64,000 nucleotides of DNA from Hermatobates lingyangjiaoensis (taxonomy: Eukaryota; Arthropoda; Insecta; Hemiptera; Hermatobatidae). Positions 44,794-53,949 of the stretch are shown here, piece by piece. Position 1 is the stretch's first letter; every line of letters starts with the position of its first letter. Both the position numbers and the translations under genes were made by a program. Below the pieces are notes generated by a model that saw only the letters and a list, made by a program, of their open reading frames with translations, made no database searches and was not told where the DNA came from. The DNA is taken from NCBI GenBank assembly GCA_026182355.1, contig JAPFBL010001617.1, forward strand, positions 7,193,001-7,257,000, read 5' to 3'.

Positions 44794-44828
<35 letters not shown>

Positions 44829-44957
44829 GTTCAAACTACAACAATATATATATATATAAATGTTCAAACTACAATAAGAAATGGGAAAAAAGACTAAGAT
44901 CTTTCTTATTGTGGTTTTGAACATTGATTGTTGTTTAACGTGTTTATTGTGAAATTT

Positions 44958-45005
<48 letters not shown>

Positions 45006-45075
45006 ATAATCAAACCACAATATTCACATTGTGGTTTAATCATTGATTCTTATTTCATGTGTTTATGTGAAATCT
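44760..45075. repeat. (TA)n tracts with short inverted repeats
   Basis: Units 'aaatgttcaaactacaa' occur twice between TA tracts. Near 44887-44960 is 'aagactaagatctttcttat', a truncated end of the AGATCT hammerhead-like family joined directly to its inverse half 'attgtggttttgaacattga'. Further TA runs lie at 44960-45003 and 45078-45090. Confidence 0.7.
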
Positions 45076-45269
45076 TTATATATATATATATGTGTGTGTG
45101 TGTCTAAATAAATTTATCCAACTAGGCTACAAACGCAATAGCATAATGAAGGAACACAGACAGTTATAAACAAGATATACAATGATATTTTTTCCTAGTA
45201 AATTGATATTCACTTCATCAGTTCACTTTCTACATAGTGATATTTCTTCATTAGAAGAGCTCTGCCTTA

Positions 45270-45850
45270 TGACATAGGTCAACTGACTCGTAGATATCCG
45301 TAGACACGAACGCGCTCCGCAGGAATGTTGTCTTACGCAAGTTGATTTTGATATGGTGGAATGGCAATTACTACAATAGAGGTACTACTGAACATTAGTA
45401 AATTTAATGCGGACCGAAGTAGAAAAGGAACTATTGTGACATCGTAATCTAGAAAAGTAAGGTCATTGTTGGGCACTTGATGATTAAAAGAAATGGAGGT
45501 TGAAAAGTTTTGGAAGGAAAGTAGAAAGAGGCCTAAGTCAAGTGTGTCTTGGGACACAATGAAGAAGATATTATTATTGTAACCAGTATTGAGAAGAGGA
45601 AGGAATTAACGTTTAGAAAGGAAAGCTTCCTCTAATTTAGTGATATTACTTAGTAAAAGATGAGCCGGCATAGTGCTCGACTCAGTACTATAGATTTAAA
45701 GGTCATAGGGACCATCAAACCGAAAGAAATTGTGTTTCAAACAAATTAGGCAAAAGGAAGTAGGGAATTTGTGGAAGATGTGAAGCGAAAGGGAAGTTCT
45801 GTCATTGAGAAAATATAAAAATAAATCTAATCCCTCATCCTGATCAATAT
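45270..45850 (-). pseudogene. Second, older PLE reverse transcriptase fragment
   Basis: On the - strand HNFFRFDGPYDL near 45730 recalls the PLE NFFRF.G motif. Further on come YNNNIFFIVSQDTLDLGLFL at about 45583-45524 (the YxDD box, with both Asp read as Asn) and NNDLTFLDYDVTIV, the usual region after it. Stops and frameshifts separate the pieces. No endonuclease follows directly. Confidence 0.6.
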
Positions 45851-46076
45851 TAGGTATGACTATATTATTTCTACCTTAGATATTAACATATTTCTGTATT
45901 CAACATCCCACTTGCTCTTGAGAATTTGTTCATTCGGATGTTTATGCGATCTTTTTGAATGTGTAGTGAAAAGTGATGTTAATCTAAATTAAAAACTTAC
46001 TATGTGTTTGCAACTACTAAATAGTATTAATTTATTTTGTTTTTAAATTAGATTTGTTTAATTTATTCAGTGAAAA

Positions 46077-46106
46077 CTGAAAATGACCTATGTGTTGGCC
46101 GAAAGG
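46077..46106 (+). ncRNA. Hammerhead-like motif, decayed core
   Basis: CTGAAAA, one base, GACC/GGCC hairpin, GAAAGGTTGTT. G8 is A, and stem II has a mismatch, so it is a relic of the same structure. Confidence 0.3.
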
Positions 46107-46496
46107 TTGTTAAATTAGCTATGGTATTCAAGAATTTATCTATAGTATTTAAAATTAAGTTATATTGGTTAAAAATAGAGTTTATTTAGTAATTATAGTT
46201 TGGTGTAATGTATCTGTTAACGTGTGTTGTTAATGTCTCTGGCCAATGTAATATGTACATTACAGCCAGACCAGCCTAAGGTAAAATGCAAATAGACAAC
46301 CGTCAAAAGGTTAGTTAATACAGAAACTGCTACAAAAATTATTTAATTTGTCTAAGAGAAGATTTGCTGTCTACTTACACTACCTAACCTATTTAGTTAT
46401 TAGTGTAAGTGTAAGTTATTAGTCGGGTTTTGACTCGACTCGCCTTCCACCCACAACCCTGAACACACGTACTTCTTCTTCCCTTCTACTCCCTTT

Positions 46497-46526
46497 CTGA
46501 TGACGAACTTCGGTTCGAAATATTGA
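46497..46526 (+). ncRNA. Hammerhead-like motif with a UUCG-capped stem II (ATAT family)
   Basis: CTGATGA (46497-46503), C, GAAC-TTCG-GTTC, GAAA (46517-46520), then TAT and T. The hairpin loop is the very stable UUCG tetraloop. All core positions are kept. Stem I partners are not obvious in the flanks. Confidence 0.55.
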
Positions 46527-47000
46527 TCTAGTAAGTGCTCTTGTTCTTTATGTGTGTTTTTTTTTCAGTTATATATCTGTCCGGTTTGGACTGTTTAGTA
46601 TTTTCATTTATATATATATTGATAAAAGTATCGACGGTGGAATAGAAACAAAACTTATTACAAATATTCTTGGAATATTATATTGACAATTTTTAATTTC
46701 ATAGTAAATAAAATAAAATAAAAAATCGTAATAAAATAAAATAATAAATAAAAGTGTAATTTATAAATAATGTTTATTAATTATATTTTATATGAAACAA
46801 TGAAAATTAACATTCTTTTTATAACATAAAATAACATCTGTTGATCTTTGGTTTCAGAAATATTAATATAAGTACTATAATTGTAATATTTGATAACTAT
46901 TGTGCACTTAAGTTTAAATTGCAAACTTATTAAAAATGATGAGTAATTGTGAGTGGTTGAAAGAATGAAATAGTTATGTAGCTCTTCAGTAGGCAAGAAG

Positions 47001-47102
47001 CTAATTGAATGACGTCATTTGCCTGCGTAGCGCCTTCAGTCCTTGAGTGTTCCACTGTAGATCCATTAGTACCTCGAACAAATCGTATATTTCACAAACA
47101 AC
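47001..47102 (-). CDS. Terminal exon of an unidentified host gene
   Basis: Acceptor on the - strand: ttatttcatttccag ending at 47103. From 47102 the frame reads VVCEIYDLFEVLMDLQWNTQ then GLKALRRQMTSFN and the stop tag at 47003-47001. The composition is protein-like (amphipathic, Trp, charged end), base composition is richer in G/C than the surroundings, and a polyadenylation signal (tttatt on +, 46773-46778) lies about 225 bp beyond. No upstream exon was found up to 48.2 kb. I do not recognise the family. A processed fragment of a gene is the alternative. Confidence 0.5.
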   Translation of the reverse strand, partial: VVCEIYDLFEVLMDLQWNTQGLKALRRQMTSFN

Positions 47103-48234
47103 CTGGAAATGAAATAACGCATTAAAAGTATGTTTGGTAAAAAAACTTGGAAGTTTTTTATAAAAACTATACAAATTCTATATTTGAAATGGATTGCATT
47201 TCATAAGTGGTAATTTTATACACATACATTTAAATTTGTTCTATGTGCTATATGAAGCTGAAATTGCAAGAATTAATCATGTAAAAAAAATCCTTCTTTA
47301 CTATGCATAATCAACGAATAGTATTTTGTTTTTTTTCTTTTTTTTTAAGAAGTGAAATAATTAAAGGCAGTGTTCTCATTTCTTCTTTGAGACCTTCTAT
47401 TTTCAAAGGAGAACAACAGAGTTATGGAATAGCAAATGAAATATACTACAAAAAACTTCTTGGTGGTAATGATTCAGTAGAGAAGACGATCTAGCACCAA
47501 GGAGAGTAATATATGCCTGTTATGAATCTTTTAGGTAACTTGAGAGTTTGAGTCGGGAATCATAATAAGAATTGTCATCTCATGTTAAGAATAGTATTCC
47601 TAGATTCTCTTTACTTGCATAAATCAAATTTGTAATAATCTCAAAGACTGTACTTCTCGTTCACTAAAAAACTTAAAAAGCAAATTTTCAGAGCCCGGCT
47701 GTCCTTTTATAGAGAGCTGTATTTTACCTGCTAGGATATTACACCGGTCTTGAACCAGGAAGAATCGGAATGCTTATTCCTTTCTCATCACTATATATTT
47801 CATGGTTACCCATGGATTTAGCAGTGTAATTAACAAGCTTTTCCTTATTCTGCCTTCTTTCTCCTGCAATTTCTCTATATCTAATCGATCACCCTCCATC
47901 TCTATCCTATAGCCTCCCGACGTGAAGATTAGGTTTTCTTACTATCCTACTATTCTATTTTCATAGTAATATTGAATATAGTACCAGTAGTAGTAGGTTC
48001 AGTGAGATTCTAATGAAGCCCACTTGTCCTATCTGAAGACAGTGTTAACAAGATATTTTTATCTCTCTCTTGGCAAATCTATGCCACCATGACTAACATG
48101 GAACCGGTATCTCCACCAGAATAGAAAATTAATTTTTTTTCTGTATGTGGATGCGATCATAACTTTCTATAGGAGTTCAAAATCTTACCTGATGAAATAC
48201 ACATACTGGTAAAAATTGTTAACCAAGAACCTTC
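47103..48234. other. Spacer or intron of the gene ending at 47001
   Basis: If the exon above is real, this would be its last intron. A + strand frame at 47303-47494 (ISSLRPSIFKGEQQSYGIAN) has no recognised relative. Confidence 0.35.
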
Positions 48235-48860
48235 TCTCATTGCCAACGTTTCGGTTTTTATTTAAAACCATTTTCATAGGCCTACAAAACAGAGAAAAAA
48301 CTTAGTTTTTTGTTTCAAGAATTTTATACTTCTGTAAGTTCTCTCACTAACCTATTGTCAAAGTTTTTATTGTAATTTCTTATTTGTAGCAAATTTCGCT
48401 TTTTATATATGTTTAATTTTTGAATGATTGTATTATTTCTTATATTTCCTCTGTTTTGAAGACTTACTTGATATTAATATAGTGTTTTCTAATCGTAATA
48501 ATGTGGGAAATACGTTAATAAAAGACTCTCTCAGGGAAATGGAGACCGGTTGAATTTAAAAATAGCTATGAAATATATATTGGTAAAACTGGTAAATCTC
48601 TAAAGACACCTCTAAAACAACACCATACAATGTAAGTACACAGAAAAAGTAGTGTCTAATTTTTGCATGTAATAAAGAAAAACACCTTATTGGTTGGCCC
48701 GGTGCTATATTTATTACCTATCAAAAATTAAGGTTGTTAAGAAATAATATCGAATCCTCTCTGATTAGATTTAATAGACCAAATACTATAAACAATAGTA
48801 ACGGGCTCTTCAAGTTTGATTCTTTCTTGATGAGGTCAATGGCCTATTCTAAGAGGGTTG
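48235..48860. pseudogene. PLE end and GIY-YIG remnant
   Basis: 48238-48290 is the inverted PLE end with the hairpin phrase 'gccaacgtttcggtttttat'. On the + strand at 48540-48630 the frame reads EFKNSYEIYIGKTGKSLKTP, then LKQHHTM. YIGKTG with LKxxLKQH is the GIY-YIG signature of PLE endonucleases. It is broken by stops soon after. Confidence 0.6.
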
Positions 48861-49025
48861 ATAGCTAGCAGATAGTTTTTTACTCTTTCTTACTGTACTC
48901 CTTTGTTACACCAAACATCCTCTCTGGACTATTGTCCTTTCTTGCACTTTACACCCTTTAAAAATACCACTCCTCTCAACCCATCACCAAGATGTTTCTG
49001 CATCTAGTGTTTCAGTTGGGTTTTT

Positions 49026-49068
49026 GACTCTGACGAAGACCGCTTGTTACGGTTGAAAGATCTTAGTC
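49026..49068 (+). ncRNA. Hammerhead-like motif (AGATCT family)
   Basis: GACT, CTGACGA (49030-49036), A, GACCG/CGGTT hairpin, GAAA, AGATCT, T, AGTC. It is identical in plan to 30322-30364 with one loop change. A (TA)n tract of about 52 bases follows at 49138-49190. Confidence 0.6.
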
Positions 49069-49136
49069 TTATTTTCCCATTTATTATTGTGGTTTTATCA
49101 TTGATTATTACTTTATGTATTTAATATTGTTACGTA

Positions 49137-49137
<1 letters not shown>

Positions 49138-49196
<59 letters not shown>

Positions 49197-49310
49197 ACTT
49201 AAAATAACTCAGACACGTAGAAAGAAACGTAAAAATAAGAGATACTTACAATATTTGACCCATTATGGAGGTCGTTCTCTGGAGAAGAAGTGAAATGACG
49301 GAGGGATGAC

Positions 49311-49348
<38 letters not shown>
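49138..49348. repeat. (TA)n and (CA)n tracts
   Basis: TA at 49138-49190 and CA at 49312-49348. Between them, on the - strand at 49251-49281, is a damaged hammerhead-like hairpin (GACC/GGTC, AAATATT). Confidence 0.85.
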
Positions 49349-49350
<2 letters not shown>

Positions 49351-49502
49351 ATATAATGTAATCAAATTATATGTAAATATTGTACTTCAAATTACTTCAA
49401 AACATGTAAAACTAGTACTTTATTGCATGTAATACACATTGTGGAGTATGCTGTATCTCAAATAAATTCCCTCATGGCATGGGTACTGCCTGTGAGGATA
49501 AA

Positions 49503-49504
49503 AA

Positions 49505-49536
<32 letters not shown>

Positions 49537-49622
49537 ATACACATACACATACACATACAGATGCACATACACACACACATGCACATTCACATACTCATAC
49601 ACATACACAAATATACACATAC
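49503..49622. repeat. (CA)n grading into (CACATA)n
   Basis: A pure CA run is followed by CACATA hexamers. Translated frames here are low-complexity His/Thr or Val/Tyr strings and not proteins. Confidence 0.9.
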
Positions 49623-49898
49623 AAGGACGCCGTCACGATCGCAGCGAGATGAGTCGGGTCGATGGACCATGGGAGCACACTAAGTGACGGGTGATATATG
49701 GGATTCTTGGAACAAGGACGGTATGAAGCTGTTCGCTCCCCTGGGGTACATAGACGGCGAACTGCTGACCTGTACCAGCAGAGTGAAGCATAGAATTCCG
49801 CTGGTGGAAGAAAATCCGGTGTACGTGAAACCTCAGAGATGTCCCCACGCACTACGGAACATTAATTAATTAATAATGTTCAGGAGTACTGGCAGCAC

Positions 49899-50110
49899 TT
49901 GCTCTCACTCAAGGCACGGTTAGAGAAATTCAGACTAAAAATCTCTCCTTCAAAGACTAGATTCTTCCAGCGGAAGGTTCGATTCCTGGGCCACGAGCTG
50001 TCCGCAGCAGGCGTCCGACCTGACCCCACGAGGGTAGAAGCCTTGGGTTGGTTGGAAACACCAAGGAATGTGAAGGGAGTGAAGCAATACCTGGGCCTGC
50101 TCGGTACCAC
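49899..50110 (+). pseudogene. gypsy RT thumb/connection segment
   Basis: LSLKARLEKFRLKISPSKTR, FFQRKVRFLGHELSAAGVRP, then TPRNVKGVKQYLGLLG. This is the well-conserved piece that follows YxDD in gypsy polymerases (the FLGH box and the FLGL box). Confidence 0.85.
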
Positions 50111-50189
50111 TTTCGTTTTATTTCATAGTTTGCTCAATTGGCTCTGCCGCTCCACCTAGAATTGGTGGAGTGCTGAGCCAACTGGAGGG

Positions 50190-50505
50190 AGATGTGGACC
50201 GACCCGTCGAGTTCATCAGTAGGAAGTTAACACCGGCCAAAACGAGGAACAGCACCATCGACCGGGAACTCTTGGCTGTAGTATGTGCTTGGACCGGTGG
50301 CGGCCATATCTGTTTGGCCGAGACTTCCTCCTCCTGACAGATCACAAACCTCTGTTGAGGATTGATCGGATGAAGGAATTCTCTGCTCGGGTAACTCGCT
50401 GGGAGGAAAGGTTGGCAGAGTATACATTCCGAATACGCCACGTGAAAGGGACGGAGAACGTCGTGGCTGACTTGCTTTCCCAACAAGTAAATCCGTTGTC
50501 CCTAG
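50190..50505 (+). pseudogene. gypsy RNase H
   Basis: First frame: RPVEFISRKLTPAKTRNSTI with DRELLAVV. A one-base shift near 50290 moves to the frame RWRPYLFGRDFLLLTDHKPL, then EERLAEYTFRIRHVKGTENV with ADLLS. The RNase H acids of DRELLA and TDHKPL are visible. The final Asp of the N-x-x-AD box is kept. Confidence 0.82.
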
Positions 50506-50865
50506 AGGCAGACACAGCTGCTGTCGCTGGGCCCTCGGCTACAGAGAGACAAGAGAGAGTTGAGGAAGAGGGAGTGCCACCAGTCGAGAGAATGGAGTTG
50601 GAAACCTGTGAAGAGATCGCTAACGGGAAACGCAACCAAGTCCTCTTCCTGTGAGCCTACGAAGCGGAGTTACAGACGGACGGATTAGGCGAACAGTTAT
50701 CTCCCGAGGGATACCAGCAAGTTCTGCTGCACTGGCTGAGGCTTTAAATGGGACTGCCCACAGGGGGAAAACCTACTACTTAGCGACAGACGCTAGGGGC
50801 ATGAAGGATAAGATCATCAATCTCATCCAACGAGGATATGTGAGGCAGGATGTGCGGTTCATCTG

Positions 50866-51099
50866 GTGCAACCACATGGTGGAGACCATTGCAGACCCGG
50901 AGATCATCACTATATCATTCAACAGTATCATGAGGGACCTACCAACCACAGGGGCATACAGGAAACTGTGTGGAAACTCAAACAATTGTATTATTGGCTG
51001 GGAATGGAGAAGACCATCACCAAGGTAATCCAGAGCTGTGCGGTATGCAATAAAGCAAAATACGATCGCTTCCCAGTCAAATGTGGACTACTACCGTGA
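50866..51099 (+). pseudogene. gypsy integrase zinc-binding domain
   Basis: HEGPTNHRGIQETVWKLKQL, YYWLGMEKTITKVIQSCAVC and NKAKY give the H-x(5)-H...C-x2-C zinc finger of LTR integrases. The frame upstream (50651-51028) carries the linker in another phase. Confidence 0.82.
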
Positions 51100-51119
51100 A
51101 TGGACCCCGGAGTTGCGAA

Positions 51120-51839
51120 GAGATAGATCTCTTCTCGTACGAAGGGCAGTGGTTTTTAACTTGTATCGACGTTTACTCCAAGATGGCCGTAGCATGGCCT
51201 CTACGGGACAAGAAAGGAGTGACTGTTTGAGTGGCACTTCTACAACAGTGGGCCGCGCATGGCTGTCCACTGCAGATTGTTCTAGATCAGGGCCGAGAGT
51301 TAATAGAGTCATCCGCCAACTATTGGTGGAGTTTCACGTCGAGGGCCACTGGACCACGGTAGATCATCCTCGCTCCCACTGAACTGTGGAGAGATTTCAT
51401 ACATCTCTCTGTGTATGTGTATGATGTTCGTACTGTGGAGCCTTACTGAACATCTAAGGCTGTTGAACTCAGCAAGGGTGTGGGTGGATGCGAAGCGGTG
51501 GCCAGAGCAGTGTTGGCTTGCAACCTGAGTATCCATTCTACGACTCATCATGCGTCACTCGCCCTTCAGCACGTAGATGTACCCGACCTTCGAGATAGCG
51601 TTTATGCTGACAAGGGAGCTCGTGTGGCTCGTCTGAACGCTCGGGTGGAGGACCCACTGTCTTTATTTCGAGTCGGGGACTTGGTGTATCGCCGCAATTT
51701 ACAACGGCGCTGGAAATCCGAGCCTCGGTTTACCGGACCATACGAGCTCTCCACATTCCTCGACCGACATCGTGTGCGCTTGTGGCCGGTGGGGCACATC
51801 CGTACAAGTGTGGTTTGCCATCTTCAAGAACTGCGTTGA
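51120..51839 (+). pseudogene. gypsy integrase core and C-terminal domain
   Basis: The core reads EIDLFSYEGQWFLTCIDVYS (first catalytic Asp) and later DQGRELI (second). It is split by a stop near 51228 and by shifts before 51480. The last frame, 51480-51839, holds RVGDLVYRR and KSEPRFTGPYEL, the GPY-type C-terminal module of gypsy integrases, and ends at a natural-looking stop. Confidence 0.78.
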
Positions 51840-52067
51840 GTGCGAAGAGCGGACCGACTGCCATCTGAATGAGTTGTTCCGTTTCAATTCCCATGAATAT
51901 TGTAATTAAAGCTAGAATAGTGGAAGAGATTTTATTGTGTTCTTATTAATTATTTGTGATTTTATTATTGTTATTATCATTATTGAAGTAATATTAGATT
52001 CAACAGAAGGAATTTATTTGTGCATTTATTTTGTTATTGTTTTGTTATGTCCTCTGTGTGTGATCAA

Positions 52068-52225
52068 AGACTGGGGGGAGGAGTTAGCGGAGTGGTCGGT
52101 GGCTGTACCGCCGGCATCGCAGGTCATAGTCTTTGTTTACGCACAGAGACAGATTATCAAGGCTGGCCTCGAGGAGGTGGTCAGTCAGTCAGTGTGTCGC
52201 GCTTGTATAATAAACATTACCTTTC
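52068..52225 (+). mobile_element. Probable polypurine tract and 3' LTR of the gypsy element
   Basis: ctggggggagg at 52070-52080 is a polypurine tract in the position expected after pol. AGTTAGCGG then starts a GC-richer 140-bp block that ends near a polyadenylation signal (aataaa, 52208) and attacc. Gypsy-like LTRs often begin AGTTA. No matching 5' LTR was found, so the LTR call is inferred. Confidence 0.4.
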
Positions 52226-52739
52226 ATTCCTGTGTCATTCAAAATTCGAGTTCCTACTCAATGAAATTAACTTATATATATATATATATATATATTCTTC
52301 TGTACATATCAAGCCAACTAACGCCCAGCAGTACCTTCATTTCAATAGTCTCATCCCTCCCACGTAAAAAAAGCTATCCCCAGATCATTGTCCATACGCC
52401 TCCATAAAATTTGTAGCAGAATAAAAGATCGTTCCTTCCAAATATATTTTTGAAACAGAAATTTTTTGACCGAGGTTATCCCCCTAATCTCATTAACAAT
52501 CGTATAGTCCCTGCAGACATACATCATAATTCAGGCCCTAGGAGGGATCGCAGTGACTCTACTTTCTTCATCACCATTTATTGTCCTGGTGCTCATAGGC
52601 TGTGAGGTTATGAGTTTATAGGGAGGTTTTTTTTATAAAAAACACTTATAGGGAGTTTTTTCCTCCTGTACTTCTTCAGTCTTTAGTGAGGTACCTTCCA
52701 TTTCCCATCGCAAACCTGATAATCTCCAATCTATCTTTT

Positions 52740-53195
52740 CTCACATCTCTTCTCCTAAGGCTCCTAAAGCTGCTGGTGGTTTGGTTCAATATGGCGTCTT
52801 GCATGTCTTACTTGTCCTATCATCAATCCTGTTCCTTCCTTTATCTCTTTCCATGGTAAGCGTACCTAGCCTATCACTCACAAGACCTCTTGTACCTCTG
52901 GTAACTGCGTTTCCCGTTTGAATTGCACCCAGTGTGATACCTTTTATGTGGGTTTGGCTTCCACCAAGCTAAGCCTGCGTATGAATAATCACAGTCGTCC
53001 GTTGGCAAACGCAGTGACCTTCCCGTTGCTACTCATGCCAGTTCTCACGGACTCAGTTTCAAGGACCGTTTCCGTGTACAGGTCCTGAAACAGATTGATG
53101 GCACTAATTCGAAAGTCACTCTGAGAGCTTCAGAAGAAGCACTTATTAGTCTTCTAGGCGGTAGATCTGCTCCTGGGCTTAACTTCAATCGTTAA
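52740..53195 (+). pseudogene. PLE GIY-YIG endonuclease, frameshifted
   Basis: One frame reads SGNCVSRLNCTQCDTFYVGL, then ASTKLSLRMNNH, with C-x2-C and YVG. Another reads SSHGLSFKDRFRVQVLKQID, then KVTLRASEEALISLLGGRSA and LNFNR before a stop. Together these are a PLE endonuclease of a lineage different from the one at 42843. An AT-rich tail and a damaged hammerhead-like motif at 53434 follow. Confidence 0.7.
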
Positions 53196-53433
53196 TTCTT
53201 TCTTTATTTTTTAATTTAATTTATTTTATTTTTTTATTTATATTTTCTATAATTTGCTATTAGCTTTTAATTTTATTTTAGTTAAATGTTTTCATTCATT
53301 TAATTTTTTTTTACTTTTATTTCTTTATCTTCTTTGTCTCCCTTTCCTCTGAAAGTTGGCTACACTGTTTAAGTGCTTCAGTTTGAACGCCAAGCCAGTC
53401 GTTATCAGCCTTTGGAGCAATTCACATCTATTC

Positions 53434-53458
53434 CTGACAACGAGGACATCGAAATATA
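53434..53458 (+). ncRNA. Hammerhead-like motif, damaged core (ATAT family)
   Basis: CTGACAA, then a short hairpin, GAAA, ATAT, A. It is the 3' companion of the endonuclease at 52740-53195 and an inverted relative of 30481-30505. G8 is A here. Confidence 0.35.
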
Positions 53459-53517
53459 GTAGTGAGTTCAGTGATTTCTTTTCTGTGTGTTCTTTTGAAA
53501 ATTCTATTTTATATATA

Positions 53518-53524
53518 TACTCGT

Positions 53525-53560
<36 letters not shown>

Positions 53561-53608
53561 ATGATCAAACCGCAATAAGAAAACGGGAAAACAAGACAAG
53601 GTCTTTCA

Positions 53609-53645
<37 letters not shown>
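53518..53645. repeat. (TA)n tracts separating hammerhead-like pieces
   Basis: TA runs at about 53524-53557 and 53613-53645. Between them is 'caatgatcaaaccgcaataa' with 'gacaaggtctttcaacc', the truncated end of an AGATCT-family motif. Confidence 0.8.
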
Positions 53646-53647
<2 letters not shown>

Positions 53648-53678
53648 ATCAAACCACAATAAGAAAATGGGAAAGCAA

Positions 53679-53721
53679 GACTAAGATCTTTCAACCGTAA
53701 CAAGCGGTCTTTGTCAGAGTC
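53679..53721 (-). ncRNA. Hammerhead-like motif (AGATCT family), G8 changed
   Basis: On the - strand: GACT, CTGACAA, A, GACCG/CGGTT, GAAA, AGATCT, T, AGTC. Everything matches 49026-49068 except G8 to A, which should abolish cleavage. Confidence 0.5.
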
Positions 53722-53836
53722 AAAAACCCAACTCATTATGTGAAATATTTATATATATATTATATAACAGGATTCCACAAAAACAAGTAAAATAAAATCA
53801 AAATCCCAATAGTGAAAACATCAGCAAAATCATGAC

Positions 53837-53944
53837 TAAAATATTTCAACCAAACAAGTGGTGTTCATCATCACTATCAGCAGTAGTAGTAGGATCAGTG
53901 AGACTCTGATGAAGGCCACTTGATTTGGTTGAAAGATCTTAGTC
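53837..53944. ncRNA. Inverted pair of hammerhead-like motifs, variant stem II
   Basis: On + at 53902-53944: GACT, CTGATGA, A, GGCCA/TGGTT with a 7-base loop, GAAA, AGATCT, T, AGTC. The closing pair is A-T where the sister family has G-C, a compensating change. On - at 53837-53880 is a more decayed partner (ACC/GGT hairpin, GAAATATTTTAGTC). Confidence 0.5.
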
Positions 53945-53949
53945 ATATA

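Larger units (their letters stand above)
42452..44800 (-). mobile_element. Penelope-like element, nearly full pol with inverted ends
   Basis: ttgttgaaaagcagagcaga (42452 onward, with ttctgcat) and its inverse (44771-44800) bound the element. Inside, on the - strand, are the reverse transcriptase (44760-43740), a linker, and the GIY-YIG endonuclease (43200-42843), followed by a hammerhead-like motif at 42633-42662. This is the standard PLE order. A TAG, and at least two frameshifts in the RT-linker part, make it inactive, but it is much less decayed than its relatives here. (TA)n tracts stand outside both ends. Confidence 0.82.
49684..51839 (+). pseudogene. Ty3/gypsy pol with the polymerase core deleted
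   Basis: Order: start of RT (49780-49860, KHRIPLVEENPVYVKPQRCP), then a 14-base ATTAATTA filler, then the end of RT (49876-50110, KTRFFQRKVRFLGHELSAAG). Then come RNase H (50190-50480), the integrase zinc finger (50890-51080), integrase core pieces and the integrase C-terminal domain ending at 51839. The palm with the YxDD box is absent: the reading goes from the first RT motif to the segment after YxDD. At least three frameshifts lie in RNase H and integrase. The region is strikingly GC-richer than its AT-rich neighbours, which suggests a young insertion of an element with its own base composition. Confidence 0.85.

Noticed and set aside
49420..49683. His/Thr-rich and Val/Tyr-rich frames
   Set aside because: They are translations of the (CA)n and (CACATA)n tracts.
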